Assembly: GCA_963614215.1 (NCBI GenBank)
Contig: CAVECB010000002.1
Span: 42,386 to 106,385, forward strand
Reading direction: 5' to 3'
Source: CAVAWX01 sp963614215
GTDB taxonomy: Bacteria > Actinomycetota > Coriobacteriia > Coriobacteriales > QAMH01
Length of the DNA stretch: 64,000 bases
In this document: piece after piece, positions 33,357 through 41,623 of the stretch
Layout: each line of letters begins with the position of its first letter
Numbering within the stretch: position 1 is the stretch's first letter
The notes under the pieces: generated by a model
Database searches by the model: none
Seen by the model: the letters and a program-made list of their open reading frames with translations, nothing else
Told to the model about the DNA's origin: nothing
Position numbers and translations under genes: made by a program

Positions 33357-34601
33357 CTATTCCCAACGTGCGCGGAGTTTCTTCTTTTGGGACAGGGCTA
33401 TGGCCACGAGCACGGCACAGGCGGCCAGGATGCCGACGCCTGCCAAAAACGAACCGATGTAGCTGCCCGTGAAGTCGTAGCAGGCACCCACCGCGGCGGC
33501 GCCGAAGCAGCCGATGATGCCCGACATGCGCGAGTACGACAGAATCTGGGCGAAGTCCTTTTTGCCGAACAGCTCGGATATGAGGGTCGGCACCGAGATG
33601 GTGATGATGACCGAGTTCATCCCGAAGACAAACGCGGCCACGACCAGCGGCAGCTCGGCTTGGAAAAAGCAAAAGCCCAGAAGCGACAGCGCCGTGACGG
33701 CCAAAGTGATGTAGGTTGAGGCGGCGACGCCTATCTTGTCGGTGACCCAGCCCATGACGAGCGTGGCCACGACGTAGCCCAGCTGCGCAAGCGAGAGTAT
33801 CCCCGCGCCGAACGCAGCGGAATACCCGATGGACTCGGCAAAGCCGGGCAGGTGGTTGTTGTAGCCGGAAAACAGCGCCTCAATGCCCGCGTAGAGAAAC
33901 ACGCAGACAAAGGCGATGGTGGCGACGGCCTGCTTGGCGGGGATGCCCTTGGCCTTTGCCGCGGCCGCGTCCAGCTCGGCGGCCTTTTCCGCCCCGTAGG
34001 GTTCAAGCCCCAGCTCGGCGGGGTGCAGGCGAAACACATGAATGGTCCAAGGCAAGACCAAAACGCAGATGATCACGGCGATGGCGACATAGGACATGCG
34101 CCAGCCAATCGTCTCGATGAGGAAGTTGCCCAGGATAGGAAAGACCACGCCGCCTATCCCAGAGCCGCACATGGCGATGCCGAGGGCGGTGCCGCGCTTG
34201 TCCACGAACCAGTTCTCTATCAAGACCGTAGAGGCGACAACGAAGACGAGCGCTCCGGCCACCCCCAAGACGACGCCTGCCGCGTACCATTGCCACAGCT
34301 CGGAGAACAGCCCCATGGCGGCCTCCGTCGCCGCGAGGACCAAAAAACACCCCGTGAGAAACTTGCGGAAGTCCCATCTGGGCAAAAAGCGCGCCACGAG
34401 CGGGTAGGTGAAGGTCGTGGCAACAAAATAGAAGGTCAGATACAGCGCGAGCGCGCCACGGTCGAACCCCAGGTCCTCACAGACAGGCACGTAGAATATG
34501 CCGCCGGAGTTCATGATCGCACCCAGCGCCCCTGCCTGCAGAAAACAGCAGCCGATCATGATCTTCCAGGCATAGTGCATGCCCTGCTTCTTTTCAGTCA
34601 T
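33357..34601 (-). CDS. MFS transporter, OFA-like (copy 1)
   Basis: A 414-residue major facilitator with twelve hydrophobic segments and the MFS signature as WFVDKRGTALGIAMCGSGIG in the first half; the loop between helices 6 and 7 is basic and acidic, as usual. The opening HYAWKIMIGCCFLQAGALG resembles oxalate/formate antiporter-type carriers. I chose MTEKKQ at 34601, with GGGGTGAG upstream. It sits between two Mo genes, so I infer import of the Mo2 substrate or exchange of substrate for product. A second, divergent copy is upstream. Confidence 0.88.
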   Translation of the reverse strand: MTEKKQGMHYAWKIMIGCCFLQAGALGAIMNSGGIFYVPVCEDLGFDRGALALYLTFYFVATTFTYPLVARFLPRWDFRKFLTGCFLVLAATEAAMGLFSELWQWYAAGVVLGVAGALVFVVASTVLIENWFVDKRGTALGIAMCGSGIGGVVFPILGNFLIETIGWRMSYVAIAVIICVLVLPWTIHVFRLHPAELGLEPYGAEKAAELDAAAAKAKGIPAKQAVATIAFVCVFLYAGIEALFSGYNNHLPGFAESIGYSAAFGAGILSLAQLGYVVATLVMGWVTDKIGVAASTYITLAVTALSLLGFCFFQAELPLVVAAFVFGMNSVIITISVPTLISELFGKKDFAQILSYSRMSGIIGCFGAAAVGACYDFTGSYIGSFLAGVGILAACAVLVAIALSQKKKLRARWE

Positions 34602-34708
34602 AACGCAACTCACCCCTTTGAAAATGCCGCACGGCGCCCCCGCGCCCCCTCTTTGAAAAGGGCGACTCACTGCTCAAGCGGTGTGCGGCAGGTCTTTGTC
34701 TTCGGGAA

Positions 34709-34798
34709 CTAGTTCGGCATGAACCACATGCGGGAGGGCAGATGCAGCCCCGTCTCGCGTGCGAACGCGCCCAAAACGCGTCTTTCACAGATCTTCAT
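34709..34798 (-). CDS. Possible 29-residue small protein between the MFS genes
   Basis: ATG at 34798 follows GAGGAGG with 8 nt spacing, better than many sites here, and opens 29 codons to TAG at 34709. The product is basic at the start and ends LPSRMWFMPN. It has no membrane segment and no relative I recognise. It may be a genuine small protein or the leftover end of a longer gene. Only the ribosome-binding site and position support it. Confidence 0.35.
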   Translation of the reverse strand: MKICERRVLGAFARETGLHLPSRMWFMPN

Positions 34799-34909
34799 CG
34801 AACGCGCCTCCTCTTTTTTCTCTCCCACGAAAACGGGCAGCTCGCGCAGGTGCCCTGCCGAAAGCGGGCAAGGGGCGCCCGCGCGAACCGCAAGCCCGAT
34901 GAGACGCTT

Positions 34910-36169
34910 TTAGGCCTCCCAGTGGGCTTTCTTGGTCTTTGCAGCCAGCGCGGCCGAAACCAAGATGAGGACCAAAGTCAGAGCGAACACGACGGCGCCA
35001 ACGGTGAAGGCACCGGAGTAGCTGCCCGTAGAGGTGTAGAACATGGCGATGATGGGAGCGCCGAACGCGCCGCCCAGGCCGACGCCCATCATGGCGTAGG
35101 ACAAGACCTTGTCGAAGCATTTCTCGCCGAAGTTGTTGCGCACGAGCATCGGCACCGAGATGGTGACGATGGCGTTGTTCATGCCGAAGAAGAACGCGGT
35201 CACGGCCATCATGACCTCGTTTTTCGCGACGTAGGCCCAGAACAAGAACATGACCACCGTCAGCAGGAACAAGAAAATGGTGACGGGTTTGAAGCCGAAC
35301 TTGTCGCACAGATAGCCGCCGGCAAGCGATGCGATGATGTAGCCGACCTGCAGGCAAATCATCAGCGTCGCGGAGAAGGTGGCGGCATCAGCGCCGAGCA
35401 CCTCGAGGCAGTTGGCCTGGATGTAGGAGTTGAAGCCACCGGGGAACGAGCAGCCGATGCAGGCGACCATCATCACGATGAACGCGGCAGAACCCAAGAC
35501 GTACTTCAGGGGCACGCCTGCCTTGCCGGACGCCGAGCCCTCGTCGAGCATGGCGCCGTAGGGCTCAAGCCCGCTCTTGGAGGGGTCGGTGGAAAAGACC
35601 GTGAGCGAGAAGATGAGGATGAGCAAGACGAGAATCGCGTTCACGTAGTAGACACCCTGCCAGCTGATCGTCTGGAAAAGCTGGGTGAAGACCAGCGGGA
35701 AAATGGCGCCGCCGATACCGGAGAAGAGGTTGGCGATGCCCAAGTAGCGCCCGGCAACCGCCGAGCCGAACCAGGAGTTGATCAGCAACGGGCACGCGTA
35801 AATGAAGAACTGGCCTCCGAACAAGCCGAGCACGATGCCCAGTGCGGAGAACTGCCAGGTCCAATCGGGCGTGGCAAAGGTAAATCCGACGAGCGCTGCC
35901 GCCACGACTATAACGTCGATGGAGAGGAACAGCTTGGTGTTTTTCGGCAACAAGATGCCGCCAAGGAAAGTGCCGACCAGCGCGGCGATGCCGTACATGC
36001 TAATCCACATGGCAAACGCCACCATGTCGACGCCTGCCTTGACGGGGACGAACGCGAAGTACGCGGACGACGAGTTCAAGACCGTGCCCAAGGCGACCAT
36101 CTGCATGAGGCAGCAGCCGACCAAGACGAGCATGGCCCTCTTCTTGCTTTTCTGTTGAATCTCGGACAT
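34910..36169 (-). CDS. MFS transporter, OFA-like (copy 2)
   Basis: A 419-residue carrier with about twelve hydrophobic segments, starting MSEIQQKSKKRAMLVLVGCC. Landmarks are GNLFSG-like packing after WFGSAVAGRYLGIANLFSGI, which replaces the usual MFS helix 4-5 signature, and a basic KTKKAHWEA end. AGGAGG lies 5 nt before the ATG at 36169. Overall resemblance to copy 1 is moderate, so they probably carry different compounds. It follows the Mo3 and ferredoxin genes, separated by a strong hairpin, and is the likely carrier for the Mo3 substrate. Confidence 0.87.
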   Translation of the reverse strand: MSEIQQKSKKRAMLVLVGCCLMQMVALGTVLNSSSAYFAFVPVKAGVDMVAFAMWISMYGIAALVGTFLGGILLPKNTKLFLSIDVIVVAAALVGFTFATPDWTWQFSALGIVLGLFGGQFFIYACPLLINSWFGSAVAGRYLGIANLFSGIGGAIFPLVFTQLFQTISWQGVYYVNAILVLLILIFSLTVFSTDPSKSGLEPYGAMLDEGSASGKAGVPLKYVLGSAAFIVMMVACIGCSFPGGFNSYIQANCLEVLGADAATFSATLMICLQVGYIIASLAGGYLCDKFGFKPVTIFLFLLTVVMFLFWAYVAKNEVMMAVTAFFFGMNNAIVTISVPMLVRNNFGEKCFDKVLSYAMMGVGLGGAFGAPIIAMFYTSTGSYSGAFTVGAVVFALTLVLILVSAALAAKTKKAHWEA

Positions 36170-36330
36170 GTTTCCTCCTTTGAACATGCGAACTTCCAGT
36201 GTCGATGCATATGTCTGGGGCGCGCTGCGGCTTCTTGGCCTTCTTCGGGGCTTTGCGCCCCGCCCCCTCCTTCCTTGAAAAAGCGGCCCTTGCGGCAGCG
36301 CGGCCTTTTAGATATCCAGCGTGCATGCTG

Positions 36331-36363
36331 CCCTTCTCGGCTTCCCAGACAAGCCGAGAAGGG
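36331..36363 (-). terminator. 13-bp perfect hairpin between the ferredoxin and MFS copy 2 genes
   Basis: Arms CCCTTCTCGGCTT and AAGCCGAGAAGGG match completely around a 7-nt loop. No U run follows. In the 302-bp gap (36170-36471) it is the only strong structure, with a smaller GGGGC-GCAAA-GCCCC hairpin closer to the MFS gene. It may end part of the transcripts or set unequal expression of enzyme and carrier. Confidence 0.55.
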
Positions 36364-36471
36364 ACTACCCGTGTCGTTTCACGCGACGAGACACGAACAG
36401 CAGGCGCACGCATTGAAACGGACGCGTGAGCGCTTTGAGGGAAGGCGCCGGTCCGACGAAACAGCTTGCTT

Positions 36472-36834
36472 TTACGACTCGATGGCTGTGGTGTAGAGCG
36501 CCCAGCGGGTCTTGCCGTCCATCTTCTTGACGAGCTCTTCGGCCTCGCCGTAGTACATGCACCACGCCTGGCAGTGCTGGACGCACATGGGCATCTTGCC
36601 CTTCTCGGTGCGCGAGGCGCACATGTCGCAGGCCTTGGTCAAGACGGGCAGCCAGCTCCACTCCCACTTATCCTTGGGGCTCGCATCTCCGCGCGACTCA
36701 TACTCGTAAGGCCCGGTCTCGCTCAGCTTGATGCCGAACTCGCCCTTGGGCAGGTCGAGTTCTTTTTTGCAGGCAACCTCGCAGGAGTGGCAGCCGGTGC
36801 AGTACTCGTAGTTGATGAGGATTCCCTTAGTCAT
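36472..36834 (-). CDS. Small 4Fe-4S electron-transfer protein, partner of Mo3
   Basis: A 120-residue ferredoxin-like protein. Eight cysteines form two 4Fe-4S sites: YCTGCHSCEVAC and CDMC with MCVQHC; a further cysteine lies in QAWC. Between them is a tryptophan-rich loop (KDKWEWSWLPV). It is shorter than the 164-aa partner of Mo1 but has the same order of motifs. No signal or membrane segment is visible, so it should donate electrons to Mo3 in the cytoplasm. It starts 98 bp after the Mo3 stop codon. Confidence 0.85.
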   Translation of the reverse strand: MTKGILINYEYCTGCHSCEVACKKELDLPKGEFGIKLSETGPYEYESRGDASPKDKWEWSWLPVLTKACDMCASRTEKGKMPMCVQHCQAWCMYYGEAEELVKKMDGKTRWALYTTAIES

Positions 36835-36932
36835 TTCGATAGCTCCTTCACGTATCGTTTCTTGCGGGTGGGGCTGCGGCGCTTTGCCTCATCGGTGTGC
36901 GCCGCAGCCCATACGGTGCGGTCGGGTTTGCC

Positions 36933-39425
36933 TTACGGCTTCATCGGCTCGTAGTCGTCGCGCCATCCGCCGCGATTGACAATCTGCTCGCCGGGCATGA
37001 CGTCGCCTTCCTGCACCTTGTAGATGCGACAACGCGTGCACTTGATGGGCGAGCCGATGCCGCCAGGTCCTGCCTGGAAGTTGCGCGTCAGGTTGTTCAC
37101 GTTGTAGGTGAAGCAGTTGTGCAGGGTCGGCGACGCGCCCTCCGTCTCGGGCTTCCACCAGCCGTGCTCTGCCGAAATGCAGTCGTCGGGGATGCCGTCG
37201 AACACCTTCACCATCTGCATGCAGCGACCCTCGTGGTTTTCCATCCAGATCCAATCGCCGTCGTGCAGGTCGTAGTCTTTGGCCGTCTTGGGGCTGACCT
37301 TCACGAGCGGCTCGGGGTGGAACTCGCGCATGGTGGCCGCCTGGCGGTGCTCGGTGTGGAAGAACTCGTAGGAGCGCGCACCGTTGATCATGTAGAAGGG
37401 CAGCTCCTCCATCACCTCGGGCGTGGTCTCCCAGGTCTCGGGCGCCGGGGTGTATTCCGGATAGGGCGGGATGCCCCAAGACTGGAATATAGTCGGCACG
37501 AGCTCGATGCGGCCGGAGGGCGTGTTGAAGCCCAGCTGGCCGTCGGGGCGCAGCAGGCCCTTCTCGTGCTTGTTGTAGGTGGCGTTCCACTCGTCGTAGG
37601 CATGCCCGCCAATGTTCACCAGCTGCTCGAAGGTGTAGGGGCACTTCGTCGTGATGGACGCGCCGCCCTCGTCTGCCACCGAGCTGTGACCCCAGTTGTC
37701 GTCGGTCGCGGCCGAGAAGTTGGCCTTTTGCACCTTGCCGTCAGGGCCGACGACCGCCAGGTCGGTCAGCAGATAGTCGTTGATGAAGTCCTCGGCGCTG
37801 TCCCAGCGCTCGAATAGCTCGGGGTTCAGGCGCTTGCCAAGCCACAAGGCAATCTCCTCGTCGGACTTGGCCTCGTAGTAGCTCGTCACCTTCTTCATCG
37901 CACGCAGCGGCGTCCACCAGGTGCGGGCCGAGTCGCGCTCGACCGACATCGAGATGGGCAAGATGAGGTCTGCCAGCGCAATCATCGTCGGGGTGATGAA
38001 GGGGTCGGCGTAGACGATGAAGGGAATCTTGCTGATGTACTTGTAGGCACGCGGCACCTGGCCTTCATGGCCAGACAGCGCGTTGCAGCTCTGCGCCCAA
38101 AACATCTTGATGGGGTAGTCCTCGTCGGTGACGGGAACCTTGCCCGCCTCGAGCACGCTGGCCATGGCGTCGCAGTTGGACATGCCGACGAAGTCGAGGC
38201 CGGGGTCGCCTACCATCCACTTGCGGAACTTGCGTGCGAGCGCGTCCGGGTCGGCGTAGAGGTCCACCGACGAATAGCCGGCGTTGATCTCGAAGGAATT
38301 GTGCACGAGCACGTGCGTGCCAGGCTTTTCGATGTTGCCGCATATGGCCATGAGGTCGCACACGGCCTCGGTCCAGTGCATCGACGAGCTGGTGCCCGCG
38401 TCAAAGACCAGACCCCACTGGATGGCGCCGCGCTCGGCATTGGCGTACAGGCGCGCCGAACCTACGATGTCGTCGACCGGCACGGAGGTAATCTTGCTCG
38501 CCCACTCGGGAGTGTATTGCTGGACGTGCTCTTTAAGCTCGTCGTAGTAGGCGCACCAATTCTCGACGAATTCGTGGTCGATCAGATCCTCGTTCATGAT
38601 CACGTTCAGCCAGGCCAGCGCAATGCAGCAGTCGGTGCCGGGGTGCGGCTGCAGCCAGTACTCGGCGCGCGCGCCCCACCAGGTCAAGACCGGGTCGATG
38701 GAGATGATCTTCGTGCCCATCTGCACGCACATCTCCAACCAGTGCCCAAGATAGCCGTCGCCGTTGCTCTTCAGCGGCTCGTTGCCCCACACGACCAGCG
38801 TGTCGGGGCGCACCCACTCCTCGTTGGCGTAGCGATCGGGCAGGGTTTCGGAGGCGTCCACGATGGGGTAGTCGCCCAGAGGGCCTGCGGCGCCGCACAC
38901 GCGCGGCATGTAGCACCACCAGCCGGAGAAATAGATGCCGCCGACGTTTGCTGTGCGGAAACACGCGCCAGCAATGAAGGGAACCTGCCAGTTGATGTTG
39001 CGGCCCGTGCCGTGGCCGACGAGTATGGACTCGCGGCCGAGACCTTTACCGTCGATCTCGGTCTTGATGTAGTCCTCGATCATATCGAGGGCCTCGTCCC
39101 AAGAGATGCGCTCCCACTTGTTCTCGCCGCGCTCTCCTGCGCGCTTCATGGGATACTTCAGGCGCTTCTCGTGGTTGACCATCTCGGTCAAGTCGAGGCA
39201 GCGCATGCACAGCTTGCCGTTGGCATACGGATCCAGCGGGTCGCCTTCCACTTTCTCCAGCTTTCCGTCCTTGGTGTAGAGCAGCACCCCGCACGAGTCG
39301 TGACACCCGGGCGCGGAATAGTTGTAGGTACGCGTGACGGTGTAGCCGTCCTCTTCCCACGTCACCTCGCCCTCGTGGTACGCCTTGCGGTCGATGCCAT
39401 CGAGAAACTCTTGGTAATCGGCCAT
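36933..39425 (-). CDS. Molybdopterin-dependent oxidoreductase, DMSO reductase family (Mo3)
   Basis: An 830-residue cytoplasmic enzyme and the first structural gene after the regulator. Cluster ligands are Cys41, Cys45, Cys73 and Cys76 (CHDSC, LCMRC). The probable Mo ligand is Cys171 in WWCYMPR. As in Mo2, HGTGRNINWQVPF and DPVLTWWGARAEYWL are present, and the MGD-binding C-terminal domain ends RDDYEPMKP. The start MADYQEFLDG is chosen over an ATG 56 codons upstream because AGGAGGGG precedes it and because it aligns with Mo2. It is similar in size and layout to Mo-dependent catechol dehydroxylases of Gordonibacter, which also lack a Tat signal. The actual substrate is not deducible. Confidence 0.9.
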   Translation of the reverse strand: MADYQEFLDGIDRKAYHEGEVTWEEDGYTVTRTYNYSAPGCHDSCGVLLYTKDGKLEKVEGDPLDPYANGKLCMRCLDLTEMVNHEKRLKYPMKRAGERGENKWERISWDEALDMIEDYIKTEIDGKGLGRESILVGHGTGRNINWQVPFIAGACFRTANVGGIYFSGWWCYMPRVCGAAGPLGDYPIVDASETLPDRYANEEWVRPDTLVVWGNEPLKSNGDGYLGHWLEMCVQMGTKIISIDPVLTWWGARAEYWLQPHPGTDCCIALAWLNVIMNEDLIDHEFVENWCAYYDELKEHVQQYTPEWASKITSVPVDDIVGSARLYANAERGAIQWGLVFDAGTSSSMHWTEAVCDLMAICGNIEKPGTHVLVHNSFEINAGYSSVDLYADPDALARKFRKWMVGDPGLDFVGMSNCDAMASVLEAGKVPVTDEDYPIKMFWAQSCNALSGHEGQVPRAYKYISKIPFIVYADPFITPTMIALADLILPISMSVERDSARTWWTPLRAMKKVTSYYEAKSDEEIALWLGKRLNPELFERWDSAEDFINDYLLTDLAVVGPDGKVQKANFSAATDDNWGHSSVADEGGASITTKCPYTFEQLVNIGGHAYDEWNATYNKHEKGLLRPDGQLGFNTPSGRIELVPTIFQSWGIPPYPEYTPAPETWETTPEVMEELPFYMINGARSYEFFHTEHRQAATMREFHPEPLVKVSPKTAKDYDLHDGDWIWMENHEGRCMQMVKVFDGIPDDCISAEHGWWKPETEGASPTLHNCFTYNVNNLTRNFQAGPGGIGSPIKCTRCRIYKVQEGDVMPGEQIVNRGGWRDDYEPMKP

Positions 39426-39483
39426 CTTGCCCCTCCTTCTCTCTTGGCTCTCTCGACGCGCCGCAGCGCGCCTTGCGTAGAGA

Positions 39484-39512
39484 AAATATGGAGGGTGTTG
39501 CCGTCCTGTCAC
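39484..39512 (-). promoter_or_regulatory. Probable promoter of the Mo3 operon
   Basis: GTGACA (39507-39512) and ATATTT (39484-39489) are spaced by exactly 17 bp on the minus strand, about 60 bp before the Mo3 ATG. It is close to the sigma-70 consensus in an otherwise GC-rich area. Confidence 0.5.
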
Positions 39513-39537
39513 CGATTGGTACGGGGTGTTTGACGCT

Positions 39538-39562
39538 ATACCTGATTTTTGGGGATACCTGA
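39538..39562 (-). promoter_or_regulatory. Direct repeat upstream of the Mo3 promoter, possible activator site
   Basis: ATACCTGA occurs at 39538-39545 and 39555-39562 on the plus strand, a 17-bp offset. The nearer copy lies 25 bp upstream of the -35 hexamer, where class I activators bind. The adjacent LuxR-type regulator is the obvious candidate. Binding is inferred. Confidence 0.45.
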
Positions 39563-39705
39563 ACTGGGAAAACTCTGCCCTCTTCTCCGACATCCTACCG
39601 TAAGGTTGATGTCTCGTCCTCTTTCATACCGCGGTTTGAGAGGGCAAAAAGGGAGTGGGCGCGGGCGGCGGGAGGGCTTTTCGGGGAGTTTTTGGGGGCG
39701 GGCGC

Positions 39706-41145
39706 CTACTCCTCGCCGTAGAGCTTCGTGGCCTCTATCTCGTCTACAAGCTCCGTGCGCGAGTGCACGCCCGTTTTGCGGTAGATATTGCGCACATGCG
39801 TCTGGACGGTGCTCGTGGAGATGAACAGCTGCTGGGACACGTGCTCGATGCTGCGCCCCTGCGCGATCAAGATGAGCACTTCGGCCTGGCGCTCGGACAG
39901 CTCGTTTGCCTCGCAAAACGCGCGGCAGCGCTTGCGCCAGCGCCCTTCCCTCGGTTTGTCGGAAGGCCCGCCCTCGCCCGACTCGCCGCCTTCGTCTTCC
40001 AGCCCCACCTCGGGAAAACGCGACTTGTGCAAGATGGAAAACACCAGGCACACGACCACGGCCAACCCCACCGAGACGCGCACGGCAAGCACCCAGTCGT
40101 CTTGAGCGAGAAAGCACAGCAGCGAGCCGGACGCTAGGCCGACCATGCAGGCAAGGTACTGGTAGCGCCGCCCCTTGGGGAATATGCGCAGCGGCGACAG
40201 CCGCGACATCCTCACGTGTCCGACCATGGCCAGCCACCCCACACAGGTGGCAAAGCAAAAAAGCGCCGACATCAGCGCGAGGGCGGCCTTTTGCGTCGCA
40301 GGCCCGAAGAGAAACAGCGAGCATATGGCGGCCACGGCCAGAGGCGGCGCCAGCATGGCCAGCACGCGCTCGCTCACAATCTTTGCCGTCGCCCTGTCCA
40401 CGATGAACACAAGCGCGGCAACGGCCGCCGAAAGCAGGCACAACGATTGCGCGCCGGCGTAAAAGGAGATAGCCACGACAAGTCCGAAGTTGAAACTGTC
40501 GATGGAGAATTTCAAAGTGGATTCGGGCGTGATGCGTGAACGGGAGTCGGATTCTGCGCTGGGAATGACGGGGAAACGGTTCATAATCGCCCCGCGCTCG
40601 CGCAAGACGCACACGACAATCGAGGAGGCAAACGCCAGCCCTGCGATGGTCGCGGCCCGAGCAGCCTCGTCGAGGCGCAGCTCGAGCAGGCATACGAGGC
40701 ACGCGACGAGGCAGCCGCCCGCCACGAGGAAGGGCGCGTGCCCCTTGTCTTGGGCGCATGTCCAGCAAAACCACGTGGATAAAAGGGCGCTCGCCGCCAA
40801 CGACGCCACGACAAGCAGGGGCAAGGCGATGGCGGCGTTGTGGGAAAAGGGAATGTAGGCCACATAGGCGGCAAAGCCCGCAAACTCGCCTATGACGAGC
40901 GGCGAGGGGTTCATGTGGGCGATTTTTTCCTGGAAGACGCTAATGACGAGAAAACCTACGGCCATGGTGAAGGCGACGACGGTGTTTGCCGGCACGCAGT
41001 CGAAATAGTAGACGGCCGCGCCCGGGTAGACGGCCAGAAGTGCGAGCGCCGTGGCAAACGCCGCGCACAAACCGGCATATCCCACGATATATTCGAGGGA
41101 GACACGCGACTCCATGAGCGTCGATGTGGTGCCGTCTGCTGCCAT
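39706..41145 (-). CDS. LuxR-family regulator with multi-helix membrane sensor domain
   Basis: A 479-residue protein. About residues 15-390 form about twelve hydrophobic helices like a transporter without a recognised signature. The C-terminal 60 residues are a LuxR-type helix-turn-helix (LSERQAEVLILIAQGRSIEH, then STSTVQTHVRNIYRKTGVHS). Membrane LuxR regulators of this type are very numerous in Eggerthella, Gordonibacter and Slackia and often lie beside Mo-enzyme operons. They are thought to sense the enzyme's substrate and activate transcription. MAADGT at 41145 is the start, with GAGG upstream. It is on the same strand as, and directly upstream of, Mo3. Confidence 0.88.
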   Translation of the reverse strand: MAADGTTSTLMESRVSLEYIVGYAGLCAAFATALALLAVYPGAAVYYFDCVPANTVVAFTMAVGFLVISVFQEKIAHMNPSPLVIGEFAGFAAYVAYIPFSHNAAIALPLLVVASLAASALLSTWFCWTCAQDKGHAPFLVAGGCLVACLVCLLELRLDEAARAATIAGLAFASSIVVCVLRERGAIMNRFPVIPSAESDSRSRITPESTLKFSIDSFNFGLVVAISFYAGAQSLCLLSAAVAALVFIVDRATAKIVSERVLAMLAPPLAVAAICSLFLFGPATQKAALALMSALFCFATCVGWLAMVGHVRMSRLSPLRIFPKGRRYQYLACMVGLASGSLLCFLAQDDWVLAVRVSVGLAVVVCLVFSILHKSRFPEVGLEDEGGESGEGGPSDKPREGRWRKRCRAFCEANELSERQAEVLILIAQGRSIEHVSQQLFISTSTVQTHVRNIYRKTGVHSRTELVDEIEATKLYGEE

Positions 41146-41260
41146 GCGATCCTCTTCCCCCTTTAAAAGACGATGCCTTGCGCTGTTGAAATTTTGCAAT
41201 CCGCCCGCGCCGTTTTCTTGCAGGAGGCGCTGGCGGGCGTCGCGCGAAATTCGTGCGATT

Positions 41261-41623
41261 CTACCCTGCGTCAGACCATGTGCCCGCGTAATAGGGGTCG
41301 CTGTTGGAGGAGAAGTCGCCCGCCGACGCCGAAAGGCGCGTGCCGTAGACGTTCACCTCCCCGATGCCGGTCGTGCCCTTCAGGGAAAAGGAGTTGCCCC
41401 ATATGCTACCCGCCATGTCGCAGACAACCGCCCCGCCAGACGGCGCGTCCACTTCTCCAGAAAGCACGATATCAGTACCCTCGCAGGTGACTGGCGCGGC
41501 AAGCACCAGCCCTTCGCCGTCGTCGAAGGTGGCAGACAGCTGCGGGGGCGTGCCCTTCAAGACGAGCGTCCCGCGCCTGTAGAGCTTCGGCGTAGCCAAC
41601 ACGACATCGTAGCTGCTGTTCAT
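41261..41623 (-). CDS. Uncharacterised 120-residue protein coupled to the HisD-like gene
   Basis: Its ATG overlaps the TGA of the HisD-like gene (ATGA), so translation is coupled. The product is rich in Gly, Ser, Thr and Val and has an alternating pattern that suggests beta strands (GTLVLKG, VLAAPVTCEG, IVLSGEVDA). The segment around VVCDMAGSIWGNSFSLKG is the most distinctive. It has no signal peptide, membrane segment or metal motif and only two cysteines. I do not recognise a family. Its tight coupling suggests that it works with the HisD-like protein. Confidence 0.65.
   Translation of the reverse strand: MNSSYDVVLATPKLYRRGTLVLKGTPPQLSATFDDGEGLVLAAPVTCEGTDIVLSGEVDAPSGGAVVCDMAGSIWGNSFSLKGTTGIGEVNVYGTRLSASAGDFSSNSDPYYAGTWSDAG

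Noticed and set aside
36000..36413. Basic ORF in the gap before MFS copy 2, same strand
   Set aside because: It runs out of frame into the MFS gene, has no ribosome-binding site, and includes the hairpin sequence.
36933..39593. Longer Mo3 protein starting 56 codons upstream with a Tat signal
   Set aside because: The upstream stretch lacks a twin-arginine plus hydrophobic segment and a ribosome-binding site; the start at 39425 aligns with Mo2.
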